Program-made: the position numbers and the translations under genes
Notes under the pieces: generated by a model
Seen by the model: only the letters and a program-made list of their open reading frames with translations
What the model was told of the DNA's origin: nothing
Databases searched by the model: none
Part shown: in pieces, positions 1-7,971 of the stretch
Layout of the letters: every line of letters starts with the position of its first letter
Position numbering within the stretch: the stretch's first letter is position 1
Source of the DNA: Fuerstiella sp.
GTDB lineage: Bacteria > Planctomycetota > Planctomycetia > Planctomycetales > Planctomycetaceae
Length of the DNA: 32,816 bases
Direction: 5' to 3'
Assembly: GCA_029247265.1 (NCBI GenBank)
Contig: JAQWLN010000049.1
Span: 1 to 32,816, forward strand

Positions 1-861
1 CGTCTGCTCGATGATTCCATACGTGTGAGGATTGAAGTGTTCGCCGTACATCCGCCGAAAACGAGCTCCCGGTACGACGTGCCACAGATGTCCGATGACG
101 GTATTGATAAAGAACATCTGGCCATTTTCGTCCCAGTCCATGCCCCATGGATTGGTTGTGCCCACGCAGACTACTTCGAACTGCTGTCGAGTGGGATGGA
201 ACCGCCAGATGCCACAGTCCAGAGGTTGTCTCTGGTCGGGCGTCGCACCGGGAACACCGACACTTGAAACGGCCATGATACCGTTACGACCGTACAGCCA
301 CCCGTCGGGTCCCCAACGCAGGCCGTTCACAATCGTGTGTCGGGCAGCGCTGTCGTCCCAGCCGTCCAGCATGACGACCGGCTCGCTGTCGGGCACATCG
401 TCATTGTCTGCGTCAGGAATGAACAGCAGGCTGGGAGCATCCAGTACCCAGACACCACCATGTCCAATCTCAACGCTGGTCAGACGCCGGCCCTGATCCC
501 AGAAGACCGTTCGATTGTCGAAACGGCCGTCGCCGTCCACATCTTCCAGAATCACAATGCGGTCCCGCATGCGTTCGTCAAAGTTGGTCGGTCGTTCGGC
601 GTATGTGTAGTTTTCTGCAACCCACAAACGGCCGCGATCATCCGTCGCGAGTGCGATCGGCTGATTCACATCCGGTTCGGACGCAAACACTGTCGCCTCA
701 AATCCATCCGGAAGCGTCATTCCATTCAGAGCATCCTCCGGAGACGTCAATTCTGCGTCAGGGTTCTCTGTGTTCAATGGTCTGGGAAAATCGTCAGCAT
801 GCAGGCTCGGATTGGTAATCAGGAACAGCAAGATAGCGAAGCAGCAGAATCGGTATGCCAT
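1..861 (-). CDS. PVC-type membrane-bound dehydrogenase / haem-binding protein, N-terminal part (partial)
   Basis: The frame is open from the left window edge to an ATG at 861 and gives 287 residues of an exported protein. Residues 1-22 (MAYRFCCFAILLFLITNPSL...) form a signal peptide. After it come LPDGFEATVFASEPDVNQPI, a 'DDRGRLWVAENYTY' strand, 'ILEDVDGDGRFD', 'LRWGPDGWLYGRNG' and 'NPWGMDWDENGQMFFINTVIGHLWHV'. These are typical of the Pirellula/Verrucomicrobium-type putative membrane-bound dehydrogenase N-terminal domain (TIGR02604), a beta-propeller related to sugar dehydrogenases such as L-sorbosone dehydrogenase. Full-length relatives usually continue with HEAT-like repeats and a C-terminal CxxCH cytochrome domain, which would lie outside the window. 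The periplasmic substrate cannot be told. No clear Shine-Dalgarno sequence precedes the ATG; the start was chosen because the signal peptide begins there. Confidence 0.88.
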   Translation of the reverse strand, partial: MAYRFCCFAILLFLITNPSLHADDFPRPLNTENPDAELTSPEDALNGMTLPDGFEATVFASEPDVNQPIALATDDRGRLWVAENYTYAERPTNFDERMRDRIVILEDVDGDGRFDNRTVFWDQGRRLTSVEIGHGGVWVLDAPSLLFIPDADNDDVPDSEPVVMLDGWDDSAARHTIVNGLRWGPDGWLYGRNGIMAVSSVGVPGATPDQRQPLDCGIWRFHPTRQQFEVVCVGTTNPWGMDWDENGQMFFINTVIGHLWHVVPGARFRRMYGEHFNPHTYGIIEQT

Positions 862-1312
862 GTTGAATACGATCAGATCATTACACGGGGGAAGGGTTTG
901 ATTGAAGGTGTGATACTTGGGACAGGTTCACTGACGATCTTTGGGGACGGCGACGTCATTCGTCCATCGGGTCTGCTATCCAGCAGGCAATATCGCCTGA
1001 AAACTTTTCGGGGTTCCTGTTTCGCCGCCGACAGGATGTAGTTTACTTCGTTCGCGTTCTCAAAACCACACTCACGGTCAGAGCACGATGTAACGTGGAA
1101 TTCAAGGCCCGGGTGCAGAACGTTCTGCTTTCGACACTATCGTCAGTCATTCGCCACAAGTAGAATCATCACGAGTGGATTCAAAACCACCGACTACAAG
1201 TACAAAACGCAGGCGAGTGAATAGAGCCCTCCTTCCAACGAGCGCAGAGACTCACTTGCTGACGCTGCGTGCTGTTATTGAAACCAACTCATGTTCTGGC
1301 TGAGGTTCTTCC
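862..1312. other. Intergenic region between divergent genes, with one copy of a dispersed repeat
   Basis: No convincing gene is seen in these 451 bases. The plus-strand frame that runs through the left half is antisense to the dehydrogenase-like gene. The region must hold the promoters of both divergent neighbours, but I cannot pick out convincing -35/-10 pairs. A 23-bp element at 1059-1081 recurs at 5446-5468. A weaker AAAACCAC-containing match lies near 1185-1192. Confidence 0.6.
1059..1081 (-). repeat. Dispersed 23-bp repeat, copy 1
   Basis: Read on the minus strand the element starts CTGACCGTGAG and ends GTGGTTTTGAG, with one base between the two blocks. It matches 5446-5468 at 22 of 23 positions (T versus C at the middle base). 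Both copies are intergenic, in the same orientation, and are followed on the minus strand by a GCGA-rich stretch of weaker similarity. It is probably the conserved core of a longer genomic repeat. Confidence 0.6.
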
Positions 1313-3811
1313 ATGCACTGTTTCTATCGCGGGTTTGTCATATTCGTGGCCGTGTTTGCAGTTCCTGTGATTGCATACGCGGCTGAGCCGTTGACGATTC
1401 AGCAGCCTCAGCCCCATCAGGTCATTCAGCGGAAGGGAATTGCATCCGGATTCGGGTACGCAAACGTACGGGTTCGAGGTGTGTTGCCGCCGGAATCGAA
1501 CACAGCCGAATGGGAATACCGAGTCGTCCCGACGAACGGTGGAACTTCGGTGGGCCCAAAAACCGAATCTGGCCAATGGAATGGCCTGAAAATCACAGTC
1601 GACGACGACAGGTTTGTCGCCAACGTGCGCATCGGTGCTGGCGGCTGGTACCGTCTGGACGTTCGATACAGACGCGAAGGCAGTGTTATCGCAGTTGGAA
1701 CTGTCGAGCCGTTTGGTGTCGGAGAGGTCTTCCTGGTCGCGGGGCAATCCTACGCCACCAACTGCAATGATGAACAATTCAACGTCACCGACCCACATAA
1801 TCGCGTCGCCGCGCTTGATTCCACGAAGGGTACGTGGCGGGTGGCGACTGATCCGCAGCCGGTTATGGACAGTAGCGATGGTGGTTCCATCTGGCCGCCA
1901 CTGGGCGATGCGCTGGCAAATGACCTTGGAGTGCCAATCGGTTTTGCCAACGTTGCTGTGAAAGCAACGTCGTCTATGCAATGGCGTCCGCAGGGCAAGC
2001 TGCATCCACCACTGGTGCGCACGGGCCAGACGCTGGGCAATTTCCGAGCGGTTCTGTGGCAACAGGGTGAGTCTGACGTGATTGCGAAGACGTCCACCGC
2101 GAATTATGTCGCCAACCTGACAGTCATTCGAGATGCTGCAGCAAAACAATGGACCTGCGACCCGCCGTGGCTGCTGGCAAAATCGACCCTGCACCCCACG
2201 GTCTACAACGACCCCACGGGCGAGACTCGTATTCGCACGGCCATTGAAGAGCTGGTCAGGCGCCCCGGTTTCAGAGCCGGTCCCGATACCGACTCGTTGA
2301 AGGGCTCCTATCGAGGTGACGCTAATTCTCGACGACATTTCTCCGCTGCCGGTCAGCGTGCAGCTGCCAATCTATGGCGGACTGCAATTTACCAGATGGT
2401 ATTGCCACAAGTCCCTGCAAGTAAACCATTTCACGTGGGTCTGGCGGAAGCCGACATCACTCCGCCGAGAGGATTCCCGATGGCGGGCTACTACCACGAA
2501 CGTCTGGCCCAAGGCACCAACGACCCTCTGCAGGCGAAGGCGATTGTGTTTCGCGATGGCGACGAATCGGCAGCGCTGGTCGTCTGCGATCTGATCGGAA
2601 TTTCGACCGACCTGTCGCGCAAAGTACGGCAGCGCGTCTCAGAACAGACCGACATTCCGCGCACAAACATCGTGATTGCGGCCACCCATTCGCACACAGC
2701 ACCGGACTACATGAAGGAGCTATGGCTAACCCTGGGTAAGCGACCGCAGAATGCGTTGCGGCGAAAATACATCAATTCGCTGATCGAAGAAATAGTGGCG
2801 GTGACGGTAGATGCCGCGGCCAGCGCCAAGCCCGCGCTGGTTGAGTCCGGTACGGCCGTGCAGCAGATGACGGTTTCCTTCAATCGTCGGTTTGTCATGC
2901 GAGATGGAAGTGTGAAAACGTGGCAGAACTTTACCAATCCGAATGTCATTCGCGCAGCGGGACCAATCGACCCGGTGATCGGCCTGCTGGCTGTTCGTAG
3001 TGAGACGGGAGACCTACGTGGGGTGTTCAGCAACTTCGCACTACACCTCGATACTGTCGGCGGTCAGAAATGGAGTGCGGACTATCCGTTCTTTATCGAT
3101 CGCACACTAAAATCATCTACCGGCCCGGATGTGATCTCCATCTTTGGCACCGGCTGTTGTGGAGACATTAATCATTCCAATCCACGTAGCACTCAACGCA
3201 ACACCGCCGGCACCATCGGTACTTCCATCGGCGATTCCATTGTACGACGCATCGATCGACTACAACCAATCGAACAGACAGCACTGGTGGTGAAGTCACG
3301 TACGGTGCAGCTGCCTCTACAGAACGCCACAAATGAAGAAGTTGCTGACTCCGTACGGATTGTTGCACAGGCCGGCCGCGGTGAAAAAGTGGACTTCTTT
3401 GAACATGTCACGGCGTACAAGAAAATTATCCTGGACCATTTTCGGCACGCTCAGCCATTCGAGACAACCTCTGATCATATTACCTGGGGACTGAGTCGCT
3501 CGCTGGCCGGAATCGGCCCATCGCTACCCGTCGATGTGACGGTCATGACCATCGGCAGGGACGTGGCAATCGTATGTCTGCCGGGAGAAGTCTTTGTGGA
3601 GCTGGGACTGGCCATCAAACAGGGATCGCCATTTCATACAACCATGATCGTGGAGTTATCGAACGCCGTTGAGACAATCTACATCCCCAATCGAGCGGCC
3701 TACGCCGGCGGAAGCTATGAAGTGACGAACTCAGCCGTCCAGCCGGGCAGTGGTGAGATCCTGGTGGAAACCGCTCTGACTTTGTTACGCGAAGCGGCCA
3801 CTGCAAATTAA
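1313..3811 (+). CDS. Secreted sialate O-acetylesterase-like / neutral ceramidase-like fusion protein
   Basis: An 832-residue exported protein with a signal peptide at about residues 1-24 (ending AYAA). Residues about 130-365 resemble the SASA/SGNH esterase domain: the nucleophile motif GQS (Ser146), the block WQQGESD (249-255) and a late Asp336/His342 pair near RGDANSRRHFS that could complete the site. Residues about 374-830 resemble the neutral/alkaline non-lysosomal ceramidase N-terminal domain: GLAEADITPPRGFPMAGY, LVVCDLIGI, ATHSHTAPDY (putative metal-binding His residues, 457-466) and GTGCCGDINHSNP. Canonical neutral ceramidases have a nucleophilic Ser in the GDxSPN segment; here it reads GDINHSNP, so ceramide hydrolysis is doubtful. 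Likely role, by inference: periplasmic or extracellular deacylation of glycans or glycolipids. The ATG at 1313 is directly followed by the signal peptide; a weak AGG lies about 9 bases upstream. Confidence 0.85.
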   Translation: MHCFYRGFVIFVAVFAVPVIAYAAEPLTIQQPQPHQVIQRKGIASGFGYANVRVRGVLPPESNTAEWEYRVVPTNGGTSVGPKTESGQWNGLKITVDDDRFVANVRIGAGGWYRLDVRYRREGSVIAVGTVEPFGVGEVFLVAGQSYATNCNDEQFNVTDPHNRVAALDSTKGTWRVATDPQPVMDSSDGGSIWPPLGDALANDLGVPIGFANVAVKATSSMQWRPQGKLHPPLVRTGQTLGNFRAVLWQQGESDVIAKTSTANYVANLTVIRDAAAKQWTCDPPWLLAKSTLHPTVYNDPTGETRIRTAIEELVRRPGFRAGPDTDSLKGSYRGDANSRRHFSAAGQRAAANLWRTAIYQMVLPQVPASKPFHVGLAEADITPPRGFPMAGYYHERLAQGTNDPLQAKAIVFRDGDESAALVVCDLIGISTDLSRKVRQRVSEQTDIPRTNIVIAATHSHTAPDYMKELWLTLGKRPQNALRRKYINSLIEEIVAVTVDAAASAKPALVESGTAVQQMTVSFNRRFVMRDGSVKTWQNFTNPNVIRAAGPIDPVIGLLAVRSETGDLRGVFSNFALHLDTVGGQKWSADYPFFIDRTLKSSTGPDVISIFGTGCCGDINHSNPRSTQRNTAGTIGTSIGDSIVRRIDRLQPIEQTALVVKSRTVQLPLQNATNEEVADSVRIVAQAGRGEKVDFFEHVTAYKKIILDHFRHAQPFETTSDHITWGLSRSLAGIGPSLPVDVTVMTIGRDVAIVCLPGEVFVELGLAIKQGSPFHTTMIVELSNAVETIYIPNRAAYAGGSYEVTNSAVQPGSGEILVETALTLLREAATAN

Positions 3812-3933
3812 TTCACCTGCACATCTCGAATTCCGGCGAACACGTGACGTGCTCCATGCGTCAGTTGGTCCATCGCAACTGCGGTCGAAGCGCGGCGCTG
3901 CTCCGAATATTTTTCGACTGGGCGTCGCTGTGT

Positions 3934-4914
3934 TCAGTTGGGATCAGCGTTGGCAGATGCAAGCCACCGTACGCATTCACTTCCCAGCCGATGCTCTGCC
4001 AGTTTTTCATACTCCTCACAATCTGCAGACGTCAGCATATCTGCCCATCGGCCGTTGAAGCCTTTGTTGATGAATACCTGTGCACCGGCGTCCCAGAACG
4101 CTCCGCCCAGCGGCACGCTCTTTGTCGCGTTCTTTTTCATCCAGTCGAATGAACAGTGTTCCAGAATCGACTCCCATTGGTCATCATTGATCGGAATGTC
4201 CAGAAACTCCGCGATGCCTCGAATCTGCCCGGACATATCACGCTTCAGGTCCGAAAAATGCACCATCAAAACGTTGGGCAGGTCTCGGATCTCCCACCAG
4301 CTGCGGAGGTTTTCCCAGAACGACCAGAAGGGGAACCCATCCCGTTTCAGCCAGTCACGCCAGTATTGCCGTATATCTTCGGGCGGCCGTTCAATGGGCG
4401 GGCCCACACGCCCGGGAGTATTGTTCAGAGCGTCGTACCAGGTTTGGTTTGCGTTCACATGATGGTTGTACAGGCTCCAGACCACATCACGTCCGTCGCG
4501 GCCAATGTAGATGTACTTCGCTTCTGGCGAAAACTTCAAGGTATCGACGGGCAGATGAGTCTTCAGAAAACGTCGGTGAGTTTGGGATTCGACCATGGGA
4601 AGTTTCACCTGCTTTGCTGGGACTCGCAGGTCCATCCAGGGAGACATTTCCGCGACTCCCAGTTCCCCATCGCCATCGAACAGCAGTTCCGCAATAATCT
4701 GCTGCATCCAGGTTGTGCCCGCTTTGGCATACGTGGAGATCATAATATCGTCATCGCGAAATTGAAGATCGTTCCAGATTGTGGAATCGAAGTGGTGGTT
4801 ATTTAACTCGAGGGTCTTCGCCGGCCATTTGATATTTTCTGTCGTTGCGATTCCACGGGCTGAGGGAATGTATTGATCTGCCGGTGATCTGCAAGACGGC
4901 GTTAACCCCGTCAC
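3934..4914 (-). CDS. Sulfotransferase (PAPS-dependent, Sulfotransfer_1 family)
   Basis: A 326-residue cytosolic-type sulfotransferase that would transfer sulfate from 3'-phosphoadenosine-5'-phosphosulfate to a hydroxyl or amine acceptor. The 5'-phosphosulfate loop is STYAKAGTTWMQQI (residues 60-73), the probable catalytic His is in KTHLP (118-122), and the 3'-phosphate motif is YIYIGRDGRDVVWSLYNH (134-151). Near the C-terminus, INKGFNGRW is the counterpart of the family's RKGxxGDWK PAPS-binding motif, with Asn for Arg. The length is normal for the family. The start is a GTG 10 bp downstream of the PhnA-like stop codon, which suggests translational coupling; the next ATG would remove the PAPS loop. 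The acceptor is unknown. The gene converges on the esterase/ceramidase-like gene. Confidence 0.9.
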   Translation of the reverse strand: MTGLTPSCRSPADQYIPSARGIATTENIKWPAKTLELNNHHFDSTIWNDLQFRDDDIMISTYAKAGTTWMQQIIAELLFDGDGELGVAEMSPWMDLRVPAKQVKLPMVESQTHRRFLKTHLPVDTLKFSPEAKYIYIGRDGRDVVWSLYNHHVNANQTWYDALNNTPGRVGPPIERPPEDIRQYWRDWLKRDGFPFWSFWENLRSWWEIRDLPNVLMVHFSDLKRDMSGQIRGIAEFLDIPINDDQWESILEHCSFDWMKKNATKSVPLGGAFWDAGAQVFINKGFNGRWADMLTSADCEEYEKLAEHRLGSECVRWLASANADPN

Positions 4915-4924
4915 TGTCCGTGCG

Positions 4925-5275
4925 TCACGCTTTCTTTGCGAACTGCGACTTCAGTTGCATGCCGACAATGCCGTCAATTTTACAGTCGACATCATGGTCG
5001 CCATCCACCAAACGAATCTTCCTGACTTTTGTACCGCCCTTGACGACCGTCGACGCCCCCTTCACCTTCAGGTCTTTGATCACGATCACGGAATCTCCGG
5101 TCTGCAGAATATTTCCATTTGCGTCTCGAACCACTGTGGAGTCAGATTCGCTTGCATCGGACGCATCGTCATCTGTCGCCGTCCATTCGTGAGCGCAGGA
5201 TGGACAAACGAACAGGAGACCGTCCCGGTACGTAAATTCAGATGCACATGTGGGGCAATCAGGAACGTCAGGCAT
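4925..5275 (-). CDS. yjdM: PhnA/YjdM-family zinc-ribbon protein
   Basis: A 116-residue protein with an N-terminal zinc ribbon, [25 protein letters not shown] (two CxxC pairs), an acidic linker ([14 protein letters not shown]) and a C-terminal PhnA domain: [26 protein letters not shown] ... [26 protein letters not shown]. Length and domain order match the YjdM family, once called alkylphosphonate utilisation protein PhnA; its biochemical role is unclear. The ATG at 5275 was chosen because relatives begin within a few residues of the first CxxC; the frame stays open upstream to 5356 but that extension has no recognisable domain. The sulfotransferase gene follows after 10 bp, so the two are probably co-transcribed. 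Confidence 0.88.
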   Translation of the reverse strand: MPDVPDCPTCASEFTYRDGLLFVCPSCAHEWTATDDDASDASESDSTVVRDANGNILQTGDSVIVIKDLKVKGASTVVKGGTKVRKIRLVDGDHDVDCKIDGIVGMQLKSQFAKKA

Positions 5276-5583
5276 GGAGGAACTCGGCGTGATCAGCGAA
5301 TATTGTGAGACGGAGCGGCCGGCAATCGTCGATAAACGTGCCGTTCTGAATGTCAATCCGGCAGGAACGGTTCGTGAGTGATTCCCGGACGCCGCTGTTC
5401 GAAAGACGACGACGACGGCGGCGCGCAGCTTAGCTCGCGCAGCATCTCAAAACCACGCTCACGGTCAGTCATACAGATAGGTGTGTGAACCCGGAGGGGG
5501 CAACGTGCGGTTGAGTTGCATCTGAACAACACCGGACCAAAGATCCCCGACTCCGAGCTGAGACAACCTGCCACATGCTCGGT
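5276..5583. other. Intergenic stretch with repeat copy and no recognisable gene
   Basis: Short open frames exist on both strands but none shows a recognisable domain. The stretch contains the second copy of the 23-bp repeat (5446-5468) and a run of GAC/GTC-type triplets near 5405-5420. It separates the PhnA-like gene from decayed coding sequence further right. Confidence 0.5.
5446..5468 (-). repeat. Dispersed 23-bp repeat, copy 2
   Basis: Matches 1059-1081 at 22 of 23 positions, in the same orientation. On the minus strand it is followed by a GC-rich stretch (5395-5445) that is only loosely similar to the flank of copy 1. A minus-strand frame crosses it ([13 protein letters not shown]), but no protein family is recognised, so a noncoding repeat is the simpler reading. 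Confidence 0.6.
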
Positions 5584-5705
5584 TCAATCGTCAGAATCGT
5601 TCCGATAGCCACGCCTTGCACGCAGTGTCCCCAGCATTTGATCGGCGATCTGACGCACCTCGGCAGTGAAGTTGTTGGACGTCTTCCAAGCACCGGCCTG
5701 ATAGC
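5584..5705 (-). pseudogene. Possible remnant: C-terminal tail of an unidentified gene
   Basis: On the minus strand the frame ending at the TGA at 5584-5586 reads ...GYQAGAWKTSNNFTAEVR, then QIADQMLGTLRARRGYRND and SDD-stop. This looks like a genuine protein terminus: an amphipathic helix with a basic patch and an acidic tail, with G/C-rich third codon positions. No plausible start or upstream domain is visible, because the plus-strand WD40 sequence takes over within a few bases. I do not recognise the family. A remnant cut off by a rearrangement is the favoured reading; chance is not excluded. Confidence 0.3.
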
Positions 5706-7147
5706 CAGCTTCTGGCCGTATTGAGAGCACGCGCATCGAAGGGCGGGAAGTTCAATCTGCGCAGAATACAGATCTGGGACGTGACCTCGCAGAAACTGGT
5801 GGCGGAAACGGCGAACGTACCAATGTTGGTGTCTATCGGTTTCGATGCGACCGCAGAATCCATATATGCGGCCGGACAGACAGGGCAACTTTTTCAGTAT
5901 TCAACTCACGACGGCTCACAAAAAGACCAGCAGACATCGACGCAGAGAGCGTATGGAGAAATTGCCGGACTGCCAAGTACCGATGCATGGCACACCACGA
6001 CCCTGGGAGGTCAGATGTTAATCATGTCTGCAGAAGGCAGAGAGCAGCGGCTCATGTGGACGCATGCGAATTCGTTTGGACATGTCGCCTGCGCCCCGAC
6101 GGATCCTTCACCGTAATCGGCAGCGGCGACGGGACAGCTAAGGTTTTCTCTACCGACAGGGCAATGCGTCGGGACATCTACTGGGACGGAGGCGTCGTTC
6201 GGGAGGCAGAATTTACTCAGGACGGCCAGTCATTACTGATGGCGAGCGAAGACGGAAGTATGAAGTCGTGGAATCTGAATGACGGCACGGCTACAGTAAT
6301 CGCACCTGCTGCAGGCAAACCGGCGATGTCACTTGCTGTCAATCCAGTGACCGGAAAAGTCGCGGTCTGTGGCATGATGCGAGAGCTTCGGGAGGTGGAC
6401 CCCGCAGCATCAGCCGTCACCGCAGCATCAGCCGTCACCGCAGCATCAGCCGTCACCGCAGCATCAGCCGTCACCGCAGAAACCCGTCTGCCGTTCGGTG
6501 GTTATTCCGCGGTGGCTTATTCCAGTGATGGCAGTTTAATTGCCGTCGGCGGTCGGGCGGGTAACGTACTGCTGTTTCCTGCAAACGACCTTTCTTCCCC
6601 GCGTTTCGAGTCTTCTCGGCATGATAGTACCGTGACAGACGTTTGTTTTTCTGCTGACTCTAAGCAGCTGACGGTTGCGTGGGACGATCACACAATCCAG
6701 CTGCTGTTCGTCGACACCGGTGAGGTCACCGACGAACTGCCAGCGACCGACGACACCCCTCTGTCGATGGCCTATTGCCGGGATGGCAGCTGCCTGATTG
6801 TGGGAACGCAGTCCGGGTTCCTGCATTTTTACTCAATGAAGAACAGACAACGATTCGCAGATCTGAAGGCCCATTCGGGCTTGATCAGTGCCGTGGCCGT
6901 TTTCCCCGATGGTCGCCTGCTGGCCTCCGGCGGCCAAGACGGATCGCTTCGTATCTGGGACGTGGCCACGCGTGAGATCGTCACGATGTTGTCTATCGCG
7001 CCCCAATCGAATCGCTATTTCGGCATCACAGTGTCTGCAGATGGGAAAACTGTGGCCTCGGCCGGGGTTCGCGGTGACGTACGGGTTTGGCGGACTCTCG
7101 GTTACCAGAACGCTCCTGATCCGGTGTTGACTAAATCCGCACAATGA
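5670..7147 (+). pseudogene. WD40 repeat protein, 5'-truncated and frameshifted
   Basis: Two overlapping plus-strand frames join into one WD40 beta-propeller. The first part, just after a TGA at 5667-5669, reads PDSQLLAVLRARASKGG ... RRIQIWDVTSQKLVAETANV ... WTHANSFGHVAC. The second continues after a -1 shift as PDGSFTVIGSGDGTAKVF, then several blades (FTQDGQSLLMASEDGSMKSW; VAVFPDGRLLASGGQDGSLR + IWDVATREIV; VSADGKTVASAGVRGDVRVW) to the stop at 7147. One extra C in the CCCC run at 6094-6097 would restore the frame exactly inside a blade. No start or signal peptide is visible at the 5' end, so the N-terminus is missing. The second part alone (5987-7147, 386 codons) could be mistaken for a complete gene. 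Planctomycetes often attach such propellers to kinases or cytochrome domains; none is left here. Confidence 0.75.
6404..6475 (+). repeat. 18-bp tandem repeat, four perfect copies
   Basis: The unit GCAGCATCAGCCGTCACC occurs four times without a mismatch and a partial fifth copy (GCA) follows. In the WD40 frame it encodes (Ala-Ala-Ser-Ala-Val-Thr)x4, a loop between two propeller blades. Perfect identity suggests recent expansion by replication slippage. Confidence 0.95.
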
Positions 7148-7237
7148 GGCAAATTCTGCCGTAGAGCATTTTGGCAACCAGCCGATTCCATCATTCCACT
7201 CGGAACGCCCTCTTATCGCAACCACGGAAGGTCCGCG

Positions 7238-7894
7238 ATGACACGTCTAAAATCTGTACTCGTACTTGGGTTTATCGCCGCATACCTGTCTGCCTTGTCC
7301 TTCGGGACGGTGGCCCATGCGTTGAAGGTCGGCCTGTGTGGCAATACGCTTAGCTATTATGTCGTGTGGGACATGTTTTGCGGCTGGACAGCGTGGGATG
7401 CTCGGACCCATCTGATCGCCGAAGGGGCGAGTGGACAGTACTACGATGTCCGCGAGCCATGGGGCGAATTCCATCCATTCGGTCACCTGGCAAGAATTCA
7501 CTACGACAATACGAATGACCTGCTGCCTCGACACATTCACAATGTGCTGCGGCATACGGCTCATGAGCCGATTGACCGAGTCTTTACGATCGAAGAAGTC
7601 TGGCCCAAACAGTACAACCTGCCACCAGGTTTGTACGATGAACATTTCGGTCGCCCCAACGACAAGATGTCATATTATCATCTTCGCGCTGTCTTTCGTG
7701 ATGATGGCAGTCTCATGAACATTTACCCGGACTGGCACGCAAAGCAGAAACTGCAGGCGGTGTACGACAATCCTCGTTTGCGTCGTCAGTCCGCCAATGC
7801 AACAAGCTTATTCAGTACCCTGTACAACCCCAGTGAAGCCCGCGCCGGCAGTACTCTGAACACGTCGATGGGCAGTGGCCTTTCGACGAATTAG
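7238..7894 (+). CDS. Membrane-anchored or secreted protein of unknown function, upstream of HTTM gene
   Basis: A 218-residue protein. Residues about 6-29 (SVLVLGFIAAYLSALSFGTVAHA) form a signal peptide or single membrane anchor. The mature part starts LKVGLCGNTLSYYVVWDMFC, followed by GWTAWDARTHLIAEGASGQY, then PWGEFHPFGHLARIHYDN, HTAHEPIDRVFTIEEVWPKQ and SYYHLRAVFRDDGSLMNIYP. It is rich in Trp, Tyr and His, and the C-terminal 30 residues are Ser/Asn/Gly-rich and probably disordered. No enzyme motif is recognised. A good Shine-Dalgarno sequence (GGAAGG) lies 7 bases before the ATG. The HTTM gene starts 77 bp downstream on the same strand, so the two are likely co-transcribed and may act together; this partnership is inference. 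Confidence 0.85.
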   Translation: MTRLKSVLVLGFIAAYLSALSFGTVAHALKVGLCGNTLSYYVVWDMFCGWTAWDARTHLIAEGASGQYYDVREPWGEFHPFGHLARIHYDNTNDLLPRHIHNVLRHTAHEPIDRVFTIEEVWPKQYNLPPGLYDEHFGRPNDKMSYYHLRAVFRDDGSLMNIYPDWHAKQKLQAVYDNPRLRRQSANATSLFSTLYNPSEARAGSTLNTSMGSGLSTN

Positions 7895-7971
7895 TTATGT
7901 AATGCACCGCCCATGTCCGGTTAATACACAATTCGGTTTTTCGCCCTGTTCACATACCGAGAGATTCACGG

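Noticed and set aside
337..1041. Plus-strand open frame of 234 codons
   Set aside because: It runs antisense through the dehydrogenase-like gene, whose signal peptide and family motifs are clear on the minus strand.
1289..2338. Minus-strand open frame of 349 codons
   Set aside because: It lies fully antisense to the esterase domain of the fusion gene and shows no domain; high-GC codon bias explains the open frame.
3837..3853. Possible terminator hairpin after the esterase/ceramidase-like gene
   Set aside because: The stem GAACACG/CGTGCTC has a mismatch and no T-tract follows.
4156..4806. Plus-strand open frame of 216 codons
   Set aside because: It is antisense to the sulfotransferase, which carries both PAPS-binding motifs.
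5469..5888. Minus-strand open frame of 139 codons
   Set aside because: Its right half is antisense to WD40 sequence and no domain is seen; only the short tail in another frame (5584-5705) looks protein-like.
6217..6474. Ala/Thr/Asp-rich minus-strand frame over the 18-bp repeat
   Set aside because: The repeat simply opens the opposite strand; the flanks match WD40 blades on the plus strand.
6404..6475. CRISPR-like array
   Set aside because: The copies are contiguous without spacers and code for a peptide repeat.
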